DNA of 64,000 nt from Pseudomonas paeninsulae (GTDB taxonomy: Bacteria > Pseudomonadota > Gammaproteobacteria > Pseudomonadales > Pseudomonadaceae), in NCBI RefSeq assembly GCF_035621475.1, contig NZ_CP141799.1, positions 2,964,501 to 3,028,500 of the forward strand. The letters run 5' to 3'. Positions within the stretch are counted from its first letter, which is position 1. Every line of letters starts with the position of its first letter. Made by a program: the position numbers and the translations under genes. Positions 25,798-34,613 of this stretch are shown piece by piece. The notes beneath the pieces are model-generated. The model made no database searches. It was not told the origin of the DNA and was given only the letters and a program-made list of their open reading frames with translations.

Positions 25798-27045
25798 TTA
25801 GCGCCTCAAATATACAAAAAAACCAACCACACAAATCAGAAAATATGAAAAGCAAGAAAAAGCATACCCAATCATTACCCCTTTAACATCCGAATAATAC
25901 TGATAGAAAAAAATTCCGAACAGAATAAATAATACACTCTGAACAATTTCAGCCGCCACATAAAGCTTAGTAGCTGCCTTAGCCACCCCAACAAAGCCAA
26001 CAACATAAGCCGATATCTTGAAAAAATCGCCAACCAGTTGGTAGACGATCAGGCTTTCAAGCACTACAAAATCCTTGGATAAAAGTAATGGAATAAAAAA
26101 ATCCCTTCCTACATACAGCGTTACGGCACCGAATATAAACACACCCATCACCAGAAGCATAAAACGAAAAACATGATACTGGATTACCCTCTTATCTTGC
26201 TCTGCTGATATGAGCGGCATAAAGTAATAGGCCAAGAACACAGCAAAAAAACTCAGGTACGCACCAGACAACCTTAGAGCTGCCTGCCAGATGCCCGCCT
26301 CGGCATAACCACTATTTCGTATCAAAAATTCACGCACAACTATTTCTACCAGCGGAAATGCAAGCGCACTGGTCATCAACATCAAGGTAAACGACGAAAG
26401 CCTTTTGAAATCCGACTTATTTATCGCCGAAAAACTTAAATTCGCGAAAAAAGATGACTTCTTGAAATAAAAAATGGCGGGGAATACACAGCAAAATATC
26501 ACCATCACTATAGCAATTGCAGAACCTGCAATCCCATAGTTCGCAACTACAAACCAAGCGAGAGGCAGCGCTAGTAAACTTCCAACGATCTGTATTTTAG
26601 CAAATGTTTTAGTATCTCTTAATCCATTAAAAACACCGGTAACTGTATTGGTAAAAGCAAAGCCCATTTGTGCAACCGCAAGGAGTACGACAAGCCAATA
26701 ATAATCTGGGGTTCCCAATAGAAAATCAGCAATGTACCCAGAGAAGACCACGCCAACTACCAGAAACACCAACGAGAAGAACAGGGAATAACTAATAACC
26801 GCAGAAATAAAATCCTTTAACCTCTGCGGCTGAACGCGATACTCTGCGACATACTTAATTATTCCATTCATCACTCCGCCACCGGCCAGCAGGGAGAGTA
26901 TGGTTACCGCGCTCATGAAGTGACCCAGCGTACCTAACCCTTCTGGACCTAAGTTAATAGCTATAAGCTTCAATAGAACGAAGCCCACCGCTATTTTAGA
27001 AAACTGGGCTATCGTTGTTAATAAAGCGCTGTAGATCGGTCCCAC
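25798..27045 (-). CDS. wzx: Wzx O-unit flippase
   Basis: This 415-residue polytopic protein of the MATE/polysaccharide-exporter superfamily has about twelve membrane segments. The N-terminal part (YSALLTTIAQFSKIAVGFVL, then LGTLGHFMSAVTILSLLAGG and GIIKYVAEYR) is typical of Wzx/WzxE proteins. It would move the undecaprenyl-linked O unit across the inner membrane for Wzy polymerisation. The best relatives by motif are WzxE-type flippases, which handle Fuc4NAc-containing units, in keeping with rffA next door. The gene is AT-rich and separated from rffA by 47 bp. Confidence 0.9.
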   Translation of the reverse strand: MGPIYSALLTTIAQFSKIAVGFVLLKLIAINLGPEGLGTLGHFMSAVTILSLLAGGGVMNGIIKYVAEYRVQPQRLKDFISAVISYSLFFSLVFLVVGVVFSGYIADFLLGTPDYYWLVVLLAVAQMGFAFTNTVTGVFNGLRDTKTFAKIQIVGSLLALPLAWFVVANYGIAGSAIAIVMVIFCCVFPAIFYFKKSSFFANLSFSAINKSDFKRLSSFTLMLMTSALAFPLVEIVVREFLIRNSGYAEAGIWQAALRLSGAYLSFFAVFLAYYFMPLISAEQDKRVIQYHVFRFMLLVMGVFIFGAVTLYVGRDFFIPLLLSKDFVVLESLIVYQLVGDFFKISAYVVGFVGVAKAATKLYVAAEIVQSVLFILFGIFFYQYYSDVKGVMIGYAFSCFSYFLICVVGFFVYLRR

Positions 27046-27092
27046 TTACATATATCCAAGATGAAAATTCATACCAACCCCAGATTACCTAG

Positions 27093-28211
27093 TTAGGACA
27101 GTGCCGAAACGGCCTTCGCTATTGAACAGCTGTCCAACCCGAACCACATGGGCAGCCTAACCAAGCGCTCACTTTCTGCAGTTGTATACTTATCTTCACC
27201 AACGAAAATACTATGTTTCTTGCCCGCAGGGGATGAGTGCAAGGGCACGTAATGAAATACCGCCTGCACCCCAGCCATCTTGAGCGATTTAATAGCCTGA
27301 GCTCTTCGATCAATATCTTTCAGTTTAAGATAAAACATGTGCGCGTTATGGGCGCATTCAACAGGAACATGTGGAAGCTCAACCAGACCTAATCGCTCAA
27401 GCGGGAGAAAAGATTGATAATACTCATGCCAGGACTCGCAGCGCGCAGCATTTATCTCTTCGGCTTTTTCAAGTTGGCCCCACAAATACGCAGCCTGCAA
27501 TTCCGACGGTAAATAACTACTGCCTAGATCCACCCACGTGTATTTATCAACCATACCTCGGAAGAACTGGCTGCGGTTGGTGCCTTTCTCCCGGATTATT
27601 TCAGCGCGAGCAACAAAACGCTCATCATTAATAATTAACAGACCGCCCTCGCCAGCACTGGTGTAATTCTTGGTTTCATGGAAGCTGTAAGCCGCCATAT
27701 GACCAATACTTCCCAGTGGCCTGCCTTTATAAGTGGACATCATCCCCTGGGCGGCATCCTCGATCACAAACAGTTCGTGCCGCGCAGCGATAGTCATAAT
27801 AGTATCCATTTCGCAGGCGACGCCTGCATAGTGGACAGGAACTATTGCTTTTGTTTGGGGGGTGATCGCAGCCTCGATAAGTTCCTCATCGATATTCATC
27901 GTATCCGGGCGAATATCAACAAAAACAATTTTTGCACCACGCAACACAAAAGCATTTGCAGTACTAACAAACGTGTAGCTTGGCATGATAACCTCATCGC
28001 CAGGCTGTATATCGATCAATATTGCGGCCATTTCCAGAGCATGAGTACATGATGGCGTGAGCAGTGCTTTCTTGCATGCAAGCCGCTCTTCGAACCAAGC
28101 GTGACAACGCTTACTGAATTCGCCATCGCCGGAAATTTTTCCGCTGTGCATGGCGGTGAGTACATATTGATCTTCGTTGCCGGTATAGGGAGGTTTGTTA
28201 AATGCGATCAC
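27093..28211 (-). CDS. rffA: RffA/WecE: dTDP-4-amino-4,6-dideoxygalactose transaminase
   Basis: This 372-residue PLP enzyme of the DegT/DnrJ family turns dTDP-4-keto-6-deoxy-D-glucose plus glutamate into dTDP-D-Fuc4N. Similarity to E. coli RffA is striking: LLTPSCTHALEMAAILIDI, QPGDEVIMPSYTFVSTANAF, VFVDIRPDTMNIDEELIEAA, VPVHYAGVACEMDTIM, VIEDAAQGMMSTYKGRPLGS and the PLP-lysine segment AYSFHETKNYTSAGEGG (Lys near 182). NRSQFFRGMVDKYTWVDLGS is also kept. The upstream substrate comes from rfbA and rfbB in this operon. It overlaps the WbqC gene by 4 bp, so the pair is coupled. Confidence 0.95.
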   Translation of the reverse strand: MIAFNKPPYTGNEDQYVLTAMHSGKISGDGEFSKRCHAWFEERLACKKALLTPSCTHALEMAAILIDIQPGDEVIMPSYTFVSTANAFVLRGAKIVFVDIRPDTMNIDEELIEAAITPQTKAIVPVHYAGVACEMDTIMTIAARHELFVIEDAAQGMMSTYKGRPLGSIGHMAAYSFHETKNYTSAGEGGLLIINDERFVARAEIIREKGTNRSQFFRGMVDKYTWVDLGSSYLPSELQAAYLWGQLEKAEEINAARCESWHEYYQSFLPLERLGLVELPHVPVECAHNAHMFYLKLKDIDRRAQAIKSLKMAGVQAVFHYVPLHSSPAGKKHSIFVGEDKYTTAESERLVRLPMWFGLDSCSIAKAVSALS

Positions 28212-28894
28212 TGGGTAACATGCCTCATGTAATTAGGCGAGCTCATCCCGCAATTGAATAATAAATCGAGAATGGTAACACCGTGGGTAAACTCACCCCA
28301 AAGCTGTGGATATTCACTGTATCCCGAGTAATCAAACCAACTCAACTTGATTCCCATATCAGTGAATACGCGCTCTTCAATGTAATCTTTGGCCGCAGGG
28401 CCTGAGATGTACTCCGTACCTCCTGCTTGACGGCAAAGATCGACAAGTCTCTCGATTTTCCCGTCAACAAGAGTGTAATCCCATGAGTTACTTATCACGG
28501 TCTTGATACCAAGATAACTGCAGACAACCTCGATAAATTGACGATTCATTTGAGATAAATTAGCGTAAGACTGCGCCATGTATAGAGGCTCTAACCATAC
28601 CGCTATCTCATCAAAATGTGGCGCTCGGCGATAGTTACTTTCTAAAGACTTCCAATGCTTTACTTGCCACCTAGAATCAAGGGCCACATCCCGTATGCGT
28701 CGACTGATATCTTTACCAACAGGCACTGTTAGCCACTGCGTCCCTTGCGGTGTCTTTATTTGGTTGCGGTTGCGCCAGTCATTTTTGGTGAACTGCATAT
28801 CGTCGTAGAGAATAAACTCATCCACGGCGGCGATCATGTCGAAATATCCCTTCCATGGAATGTAGTTAGACTGAACTATGGCGACTTTTTTCAT
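28208..28894 (-). CDS. WbqC-family protein
   Basis: This 228-residue WbqC-like protein has the family start VAIVQSNYIPWKGYFDMI, YDDMQFTKNDWRNRNQIKTP (about 30-50), WLTVPVGKD and a C-terminal GPAAKDYIE..F motif. Members occur in O-antigen and capsule loci next to aminosugar genes, but no reaction has been proved to my knowledge. Here it overlaps rffA on one side and the acyltransferase on the other by 4 bp each, so the three are translated together. A role in modifying or activating the 4-amino group of dTDP-Fuc4N is a reasonable guess only. Confidence 0.85.
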   Translation of the reverse strand: MKKVAIVQSNYIPWKGYFDMIAAVDEFILYDDMQFTKNDWRNRNQIKTPQGTQWLTVPVGKDISRRIRDVALDSRWQVKHWKSLESNYRRAPHFDEIAVWLEPLYMAQSYANLSQMNRQFIEVVCSYLGIKTVISNSWDYTLVDGKIERLVDLCRQAGGTEYISGPAAKDYIEERVFTDMGIKLSWFDYSGYSEYPQLWGEFTHGVTILDLLFNCGMSSPNYMRHVTQ

Positions 28895-29550
28895 TTTATC
28901 TTTATTCCTTCTTCTACATGAAGCGCAACTTCCTTTGCCGGAACCCCAATATTTCTAGAGAAGCTATTGGTATTTGAGGTAACCAAAGAACAAGCACCTA
29001 CAAGACTTTCGTCAGCCACTGTTATATTTTGAATAATTGTAGAATTGAACCCCAGAAAACAATTATTTCCTATAAATGAAAAACCACCTACAGTTGAGCC
29101 AGCCGCAATAAATGAATGATCGCCAACGACCACATCATGACAAATAACTGAAGAAGACCAAATAATATTATTACTTCCAATTATCACGAACGGCTCGACT
29201 TGAACACCCTGGAAAATTACATTATTATCCCCCATAAAAACTCCAGACTCAACTACAGCCCGACTACTGATATAATTAGGCATTTTGTACATTTTACTTT
29301 TCGCTTTTTTATACATAGACACTCTGCTTCTCATACTAGAGTATCCTACAGCAACAAACATCTCGCATCTCTCTGGAGGATAGTATTTTTCAACCTCTTC
29401 AAAAGAAACAACTGGGACTCCATCAATGAAAGCGCTTGAAATGTATTCACTATCCAAGCAATAAGAGACAACCTTATAATCCGAATAACTTTCGAAATAA
29501 CGTCTCATAAGCCTTGAGAAATCTCCGCCACCATAAATGATAAGCTCCAT
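28891..29550 (-). CDS. PglD-like hexapeptide-repeat acyltransferase
   Basis: This 219-residue protein has an N-terminal pyrophosphate-binding loop (LIIYGGGDFSRLMRRYFES, about 3-21) and a left-handed beta-helix from about residue 90 (GVFMGDNNVIFQGVQV, IGSNNIIWSSSVICHDVVVG, IAAGSTVGGFSFIGNNCFLG). A candidate catalytic His lies in VICHDVVVGDH. Because it is coupled to the WbqC and rffA genes, the best guess is N-acylation of dTDP-Fuc4N, the step done by RffC in enteric bacteria; no rffC is present. The gene is AT-rich. The donor could be acetyl-CoA or another acyl-CoA. Confidence 0.8.
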   Translation of the reverse strand: MELIIYGGGDFSRLMRRYFESYSDYKVVSYCLDSEYISSAFIDGVPVVSFEEVEKYYPPERCEMFVAVGYSSMRSRVSMYKKAKSKMYKMPNYISSRAVVESGVFMGDNNVIFQGVQVEPFVIIGSNNIIWSSSVICHDVVVGDHSFIAAGSTVGGFSFIGNNCFLGFNSTIIQNITVADESLVGACSLVTSNTNSFSRNIGVPAKEVALHVEEGIKIK

Positions 29551-29636
29551 CGAAAAGCCTCCAAAATTATTTACTAATCAAATAATGACAATGGCTGCAA
29601 GCCATTACTCGCAAAGTAAAAATTATATAGTAACAA

Positions 29637-30212
29637 TTAACAAATTCTACGAATTCGCGCCTCATATTTCACTAAAAAAGGCGCCGTCCGATCCTTGTCA
29701 TTAATGATCAATTGCTCCATTTTCGGCCATTGGATACCCAATTCAGGATCACCCCAACGAATCGCCGCCTCGCACCTCTTTGAATAGTAATCCGTGGATT
29801 TATAATGAAAATGTGTATTTTCATCCAGCGCGACAAACCCATGAGCAAAGCCCTCTGGAATCCAGAGCATCTTGTGATTAGTCGCACTTAGCTCAATGCC
29901 CACATACTGACCGAAGGTTACCGAACCTTGCCGAATATCCACACTCACATCAAAGGCAGCGCCCTCGGTAACGCGCACCAACTTACCTTGAGCATGCGGC
30001 GGTAGTTGATAGTGCAGACCGCGCAACACCCCCTTTTTCGAACAGGAGTGATTGTCTTGCACAAAAGGACGCGGCACCGGCAAGCCAAGCTTTTGTAACT
30101 CGTCATGAAAGCGTTTCTCGTTGAAGCTCTCCATAAACCAGCCGCGTTCGTCGGTGAATACCGCCGGCTCGATAATGACCACATCGGGAATGCTGGTCTG
30201 GATCAGCTTCAT
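29637..30212 (-). CDS. rfbC: RfbC/RmlC: dTDP-4-dehydrorhamnose 3,5-epimerase
   Basis: This 191-residue cupin enzyme is the third step to dTDP-L-rhamnose. Motifs are [20 protein letters not shown] (about 10-29), [20 protein letters not shown] (about 51-70, containing the catalytic His in LRGLHYQ), [30 protein letters not shown] and [19 protein letters not shown]. It appears intact. Since rfbD carries an in-frame stop and the aminotransferase rffA draws on the same keto-sugar, RfbC may no longer contribute to the O unit. It overlaps rfbA by 4 bp. Confidence 0.95.
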   Translation of the reverse strand: MKLIQTSIPDVVIIEPAVFTDERGWFMESFNEKRFHDELQKLGLPVPRPFVQDNHSCSKKGVLRGLHYQLPPHAQGKLVRVTEGAAFDVSVDIRQGSVTFGQYVGIELSATNHKMLWIPEGFAHGFVALDENTHFHYKSTDYYSKRCEAAIRWGDPELGIQWPKMEQLIINDKDRTAPFLVKYEARIRRIC

Positions 30213-31090
30213 GACGGGACATCCTGCAATAGATTGAGCAGGTATTGACCATAGCTGGTCTTCTTCAGGCGCTCGGCTTGTTCACGTACTTGAGCCGCGC
30301 TAAGCCAGCCGTTATGGAAACCGATCTCTTCCAAACAAGCGACTTTGAGGCCTTGGCGGTGCTCAATGGTGTGCACAAATTGCCCCGCTTCCAGCAACGA
30401 TTCGTGGGTGCCGGTATCCAGCCAGGCAAAGCCACGGCCGAGCATTTCCACATTGAGACTTTGCTCTTCGAGGTAGAAGCGGTTTACATCGGTAATTTCC
30501 AGCTCGCCACGGGCGGAGGGCTGGATGCCTTTGGCAACCTCAATCACTCGGTTGTCGTAGAAGTACAGCCCAGTCACGGCATAGTTGGACTTGGGCTTTG
30601 CCGGCTTCTCTTCGATGCTGATGGCGCGACCTTGACTGTCGAACTCAACCACGCCGAAGCGTTCGGGGTCCGCCACGTGATAGCCGAATACCGTGGCACC
30701 ATGCTCGCGCTGAGTGGCCGCACGCAGGTTATCGGAGAAATGCTGGCCGTAAAATATGTTATCGCCAAGCACTAAGCACACGGAAGAGTCGCCGATGAAC
30801 TCGGCACCAATAATAAAGGCCTGCGCCAAACCATCCGGTGTCGGTTGCTCGGCGTAACTTAGTTGAATACCAAACTGACTGCCGTCGCCCAACAACTTGC
30901 GAAAGTTCGGCAGGTCTTCTGGCGTGGAGATGATCAGCACTTCGCGAATGCCCGCGAGCATCAGGACCGACAACGGGTAGTAAATCATCGGCTTGTCGTA
31001 GATCGGCAGTAGTTGCTTGGAAACCCCCAGGGTGATCGGGTGCAGGCGAGAACCGGAACCGCCTGCGAGAATAATGCCTTTGCGATTCAT
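30209..31090 (-). CDS. rfbA: RfbA/RmlA: glucose-1-phosphate thymidylyltransferase
   Basis: This 293-residue nucleotidyltransferase joins dTTP and glucose-1-phosphate to dTDP-glucose. It begins [20 protein letters not shown] with the signature loop GGSGSRLHP, then [30 protein letters not shown] near 112, [26 protein letters not shown] and [14 protein letters not shown]. It appears intact and full length. Its product feeds RfbB and then RffA, so it is needed whether or not rhamnose is made. It starts 1 bp after the end of rfbD and overlaps rfbC. Confidence 0.96.
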   Translation of the reverse strand: MNRKGIILAGGSGSRLHPITLGVSKQLLPIYDKPMIYYPLSVLMLAGIREVLIISTPEDLPNFRKLLGDGSQFGIQLSYAEQPTPDGLAQAFIIGAEFIGDSSVCLVLGDNIFYGQHFSDNLRAATQREHGATVFGYHVADPERFGVVEFDSQGRAISIEEKPAKPKSNYAVTGLYFYDNRVIEVAKGIQPSARGELEITDVNRFYLEEQSLNVEMLGRGFAWLDTGTHESLLEAGQFVHTIEHRQGLKVACLEEIGFHNGWLSAAQVREQAERLKKTSYGQYLLNLLQDVPS

Positions 31091-31091
31091 C

Positions 31092-31985
31092 TCAATATCC
31101 TTGTGTTTCTATGAGCATGCGCGTCACGCCGCTTTGCCATTCAGGCAACTGCAGGCCGAAAGTATCATGCAGTTTGCGGCAATCGAGTCGTGAGTTGAGG
31201 GGGCGCTGGGCTGGGGTCGAGTAATCGCTGGTCGCAATCGCACCGATATGCTGCACCGCCAGTTCTGCTCCGGCATTACGCGCGTGGTCGATCACGAAGC
31301 GAGCATAGTCATACTAGGAAGCCTCGCCTGCGGCGGCCAGGTGGTAAAGGCCGCTGACCTCAGGCTTGCGCTTGCTGGCTTGTAGTGCGTGGGCGGTGAT
31401 GTCGGCGATCAACTCTGCACCAGTGTGGGCGCCGATCTGGTCATCGATGATCTTCAGCTGTTCGCGCTCGGCGGCCAACCGGAGCATGGTCTTAGCGAAG
31501 TTGTTGCCACGCGCGGCGTAAACCCAGCTGGTACGAAAGATCAAGTGTTTGCAGCCGCTACTCTGGATAGCTTGCTCGCCCTCCAGCTTGGTTTGCCCAT
31601 AGATATTCAGTGGGTTGGTTTGCTGGTCTTCTTGCCAGGGTTGCTGGCCGCTGCCGTCGAACACGTAGTCGGTGGAGTAGTGCACCAGCCAGCCGCCCAG
31701 TTTGGCCATGGTGTCGGCCAACACCTGCGGCGCCTCGGCATTGATGCGCCTCGCCAGGGCAGGCTCGCTTTCGGCCTTGTCGACGGCGGTATAGGCGGCG
31801 GCATTGACGACGATATCCGGCTTGAGGTCGCACAGCGTTTGCTCAAGGTCAGCCAGATCGCCGAGATTACCAACCAGGCCCGCTCCCCCGGCACGATCCA
31901 GAGCAATCACCTGCCCCAACGGCTGCAAGGAGCGCTGCAGCTCCCAGCCAACTTGGCCATTCTTGCCAAGCAGGAGAATTTTCAT
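31092..31985 (-). pseudogene. rfbD: rfbD/rmlD (dTDP-4-dehydrorhamnose reductase) interrupted by an amber codon
   Basis: A full-length rfbD frame runs from ATG 31985 ([20 protein letters not shown]) to a stop at 31092-31094, 297 sense-length codons, but codon 224 is TAG (complement of 31314-31316). Before it the protein reads GLYHLAAAGEAS; after it, in the same frame, YDYARFVIDHARNAGAEL to RMLIETQGY. RmlD has a conserved Trp at this spot (S/T-W-x-D-Y-A), so this is a TGG-to-TAG change. The upstream part keeps the Rossmann loop GKNGQVG, STDYVFDG and the YGQTKLEGE active site. Translation would stop about 74 residues short unless the codon is suppressed. It could also be a base-call error. Confidence 0.88.
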
Positions 31986-33076
31986 GCAGTCGTCGTCCTT
32001 GAGCGGTAATTCTTGTCCAGCCATTGTTGGTAGGAGCCACTTTTCACATGGGCGACCCATTCAGGATTGTACAGGTACCACTCAACTGTCTTGCGGATAC
32101 CCGACTCGAAGGTTTCTTCCGGGGTCCAGCCGAGTTCGCGCTGGATTTTGCTAGCATCTATGGCATAGCGCAAGTCGTGGCCAGGGCGATCCTGCACGTA
32201 GGAGATGAGGTCTTTGTAGCTGGACAGATGTTTGACGAATGAATTGGCCCCTACAGGACGGAGTTCATCGAGGAGGTCACAGAGGGTGTGGACGACTTCG
32301 ATGTTCTGCTTCTCGTTGTGACCGCCGATATTGTAGGTCTCCCCTACTTGGCCTTCGGTCACTACTTTATAGAGCGCGCGGGCGTGGTCTTCGACATAGA
32401 GCCAGTCACGAATCTGGTTGCCCTTGCCGTACACCGGCAATCGCTTGCCTTCCAGTGCATTAAGGATAACCAATGGAATCAACTTCTCGGGGAAGTGATA
32501 CGGCCCGTAGTTGTTCGAGCAGTTGGTTATCAGGATAGGCAAGCCATAAGTGCGCAACCAGGCGCGCACTAGATGATCCGAGCTGGCCTTGCTGGCGGAG
32601 TAAGGCGAACTGGGTGCGTAAGGCGTGGTTTCAACGAACAAGTCATCGGTGCCTTCCAAGTCGCCATACACTTCATCGGTCGAAATGTGATGAAAGCGGA
32701 AAGACGCTTTACGTACTGCAGCCAAGCCTTGCCAGTATTGGCGCGTAGCCTCCAGCAGGGTATAGGTGCCGACTATATTGGTTTCGATAAAAGCCGCTGG
32801 GCCATCAATGGAGCGATCCACATGGGATTCGGCAGCCAGGTGCATGACCGCATCCGGTTGGTGTTCACGCAACACGCGGTCAAGTTCGCTGCGGTCGCAG
32901 ATGTCCACTTTTTCGAACACGTAGCGCTCGCTATCGCTGACTTCGGCCAGGGACTCGGGATTGCCGGCATAGGTGAGCTTGTCCAGATTCACCACACTGT
33001 CGGCGGTATTGTGGATGATGTGCCGAATGACTGCAGATCCGATAAAGCCGGCGCCGCCTGTAACGAGGATTTTCAT
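31982..33076 (-). CDS. rfbB: RfbB/RmlB: dTDP-glucose 4,6-dehydratase
   Basis: This 364-residue extended SDR makes dTDP-4-keto-6-deoxy-glucose. The start chosen at 33076 gives the canonical [20 protein letters not shown]; an ATG at 33094 would add six residues. Motifs are [11 protein letters not shown] (about 6-16), [15 protein letters not shown] near 82, [14 protein letters not shown] near 132, the [16 protein letters not shown] active site (YxxxK near 160), [17 protein letters not shown] and [14 protein letters not shown]. It is the first intact gene of the O-antigen series after the ops site, and its stop overlaps the rfbD start. In this cluster it supplies RffA as well as the broken rhamnose branch. 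Confidence 0.96.
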   Translation of the reverse strand: MKILVTGGAGFIGSAVIRHIIHNTADSVVNLDKLTYAGNPESLAEVSDSERYVFEKVDICDRSELDRVLREHQPDAVMHLAAESHVDRSIDGPAAFIETNIVGTYTLLEATRQYWQGLAAVRKASFRFHHISTDEVYGDLEGTDDLFVETTPYAPSSPYSASKASSDHLVRAWLRTYGLPILITNCSNNYGPYHFPEKLIPLVILNALEGKRLPVYGKGNQIRDWLYVEDHARALYKVVTEGQVGETYNIGGHNEKQNIEVVHTLCDLLDELRPVGANSFVKHLSSYKDLISYVQDRPGHDLRYAIDASKIQRELGWTPEETFESGIRKTVEWYLYNPEWVAHVKSGSYQQWLDKNYRSRTTTA

Positions 33077-33155
33077 GCGTTGTTCACAATCCATCTAGGT
33101 GGGAAATTAAGCTGCCCAAGTGTGGCTAGCCTTCGGTAACTCAACGTCCTAAGTT

Positions 33156-33500
33156 TTAATCGCCGGCCAGGAGAGCCTCAATCACCTTCACTTGCTTGGC
33201 CACAAGAGCGGGATTGGCGCAGGATTCTATATGTAAGTCGCAACAACGGCTCGGCATTCGACGCGCACAGACTCATGCACCAATCAGCGAACTCCAGACT
33301 GATGCCATCGGTGGTATTCACTTTCGGGTTTTGCTCGGCATAGTACTCCTGCTCCGCCTCGATCACGGCCGTGGCATCGTTGACGGCGTAGTTGATCTCG
33401 CCGCTGCATGGGGCGGCGGCCATGCGCTCGCCGACCAGTTGCGAAAGCGACTTGCCCTGAGTGCTGATCAACTCGGCGACCAGCAGCCATAAGAACGAGA
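33156..33500 (-). pseudogene. Remnant of a phosphomannomutase (manB/cpsG-type) 3' end
   Basis: Only about the last 110 codons of a phosphomannomutase are left. Reading from about 33498, LWLLVAELISTQGKSLSQLV, GERMAAAPCSGEIN, and TDGISLEFADWCMSLCASNA then EPLLRL match the C-terminal domain (family consensus TDGISLEFADWR, NTEPxLRLN). At about 33235 the frame shifts; the other frame continues VES-like HIESCANPALVAKQVKVIEA and ends at TAA 33156-33158. There is no start, the catalytic N-terminal domains are absent, and conserved Arg residues are changed to Cys. The upstream side is replaced by REP sequence. It marks an earlier O-antigen allele that used GDP-mannose sugars. Confidence 0.85.
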
Positions 33501-33505
33501 GCTCT

Positions 33506-33662
33506 AAAAACTCAAAGCATCGCGCCGGGTCGGCCCTCCTACAAAGGCCTTTGGTACCGCCAATTCCTTGAGGGAGTGACTTCGGCTGCGATTGCAGACA
33601 ACGTCTGCCCAAAAAATCAAAAGGCATCGCGCTGGGGCACGGAACGCCGCCCGGACCCTCCT
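33506..33662. repeat. REP-type repeat copies at the truncated end of manB
   Basis: The pieces at 33506-33548 (CTCAAAGCATCGCGCCGGGT) and 33567-33662 (TTCGGCTGCGATTGCAGACA, then CGTCTGCCC, then CAAAAGGCATCGCGCTGGGG) belong to the RAYT-linked repeat family. They abut the truncated 5' side of the manB remnant and lie in the untranslated leader between the ops site and rfbB. Confidence 0.7.
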
Positions 33663-33702
33663 TCACGTGCATGCGCGAGTGGAGGTTTGATCTGCATCAG
33701 AC

Positions 33703-33713
33703 ACGCTACCGCC
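33703..33713 (-). promoter_or_regulatory. ops element (RfaH recruitment site)
   Basis: The minus strand reads GGCGGTAGCGTGT here, an exact match to the E. coli ops core GGCGGTAGCGTG. It lies in non-coding sequence about 98 bp past the rfaH stop codon and about 630 bp before rfbB, pointing toward the O-antigen genes. Known biology: RNA polymerase pauses at ops, the displaced non-template strand forms a small hairpin and recruits RfaH, which then suppresses Rho termination. A JUMPstart-like context (CAGTAAAAGTTAAAGC) lies about 45 bp upstream. Confidence 0.85.
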
Positions 33714-33811
33714 CCAGGATTTACCGTTGGTTTCCTGAGAACGTCGCAAGCTTTAACTTTTACTGGCATAGCCAGGGTGTAGCCTTGACCTCGGCCGCTG
33801 CCGAGACAAAT

Positions 33812-34333
33812 TCAGTTCTTGATGATGCTCACCAGCGGCATGCTGATCTGTTGCTGGCGGTTGAGCATATTGAGCAGCAGTATCACGCGTTGCTCGCCAT
33901 CCATTGTTACGAAGACGGCGTCCAGCTCGGCAAAGCTGCCTTCGGTAATGCGTACGCTATCCCCTGCCTCGAGGCCCAGTTTAACAGGCGCTGCAGTGCG
34001 TTGCTGCAGGTGCGTAATCAGGCTGTTATCAAGCCGCAGCGGCATGCTGCCGAAACCCACTATGCGGTTGACCCCTCGAGTCGAGCGCAGGGGTGCCCAG
34101 TTGGCATCGGCAGCCAGCTGAATGAACAGGTAACCAGGAAACAGCGATTCGGCGATGATTTGCCGACGGTTACGCACGATCCGCTCGCAGCTGTGCTGCG
34201 GCCGATAGCAGGTGTAGCCCTGGCGTAGCAGGTTCTCTTCTGCTCGCTCATCCTGGCGGGGCTTGCAGTACACGAGGTACCAGGCCGGAGCCATACCTGC
34301 AATGCCTATGGGATTCGTAGCGCTTACATTCAT
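33812..34333 (-). CDS. rfaH: RfaH-type transcription antiterminator
   Basis: This 173-residue NusG paralogue has an N-terminal NGN domain (APAWYLVYCKPRQDERAEEN, YRPQHSCERIVRNRRQIIAE, SLFPGYLFIQL) and a C-terminal KOW domain (LEAGDSVRITEGSFAELDAV, then ILLLNMLNRQQQISM). The segment with SLFPGYLF and RGVNRIVGFG is diagnostic of RfaH over NusG. The ATG at 34333 gives a 13-residue extension; an ATG at 34294 (MAPAWYLVYC) aligns better with E. coli RfaH, and neither has a strong Shine-Dalgarno. RfaH acts on operons with an ops site, and one lies just downstream. In E. coli rfaH is far from its targets; here it sits at the head of its target. Confidence 0.93.
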   Translation of the reverse strand: MNVSATNPIGIAGMAPAWYLVYCKPRQDERAEENLLRQGYTCYRPQHSCERIVRNRRQIIAESLFPGYLFIQLAADANWAPLRSTRGVNRIVGFGSMPLRLDNSLITHLQQRTAAPVKLGLEAGDSVRITEGSFAELDAVFVTMDGEQRVILLLNMLNRQQQISMPLVSIIKN

Positions 34334-34613
34334 ATGGGTAACAAGCGAATCGGCGCAGCATTTGCAGACCGACAGTTCACTCCTGTTTGCAGCTGGCCTG
34401 GTTGAGCCGGTTGTAGAATTCGTTTTAGCCTAGCCAGCCGTTGGGATGGATAGGAAGGTTTTTGGGCTGTTGAGGCCACATTTATCTGTGTCGTCAGGTG
34501 CCGGTTATGTGGCGACCTGTTGGATCGCCAGCAAGCTGGCTCCTACAAAAACGGGTGTTTTATGGCTTACCGCTTGCCCCACATCCATGTGGGTCACAAG
34601 CTGGCTCCTACAG
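34334..34613. repeat. rfaH upstream region with two REP units
   Basis: This 280-bp gap carries the rfaH promoter (not resolved) and two REP-like units sharing AAGCTGGCTCCTACA: one at 34523-34547 (ATCGCCAGCAAGCTGGCTCC) and one at 34588-34612. The hairpin CCCACATCCATGTGGG lies at 34577-34592. No gene is visible. Confidence 0.6.

Noticed and set aside
31092-31316. Recoding (pyrrolysine or programmed read-through) at the rfbD TAG
   Set aside because: The codon replaces a conserved Trp by one transition, no recoding structure is evident, and Pseudomonas is not known to use pyrrolysine; mutation or error is simpler.
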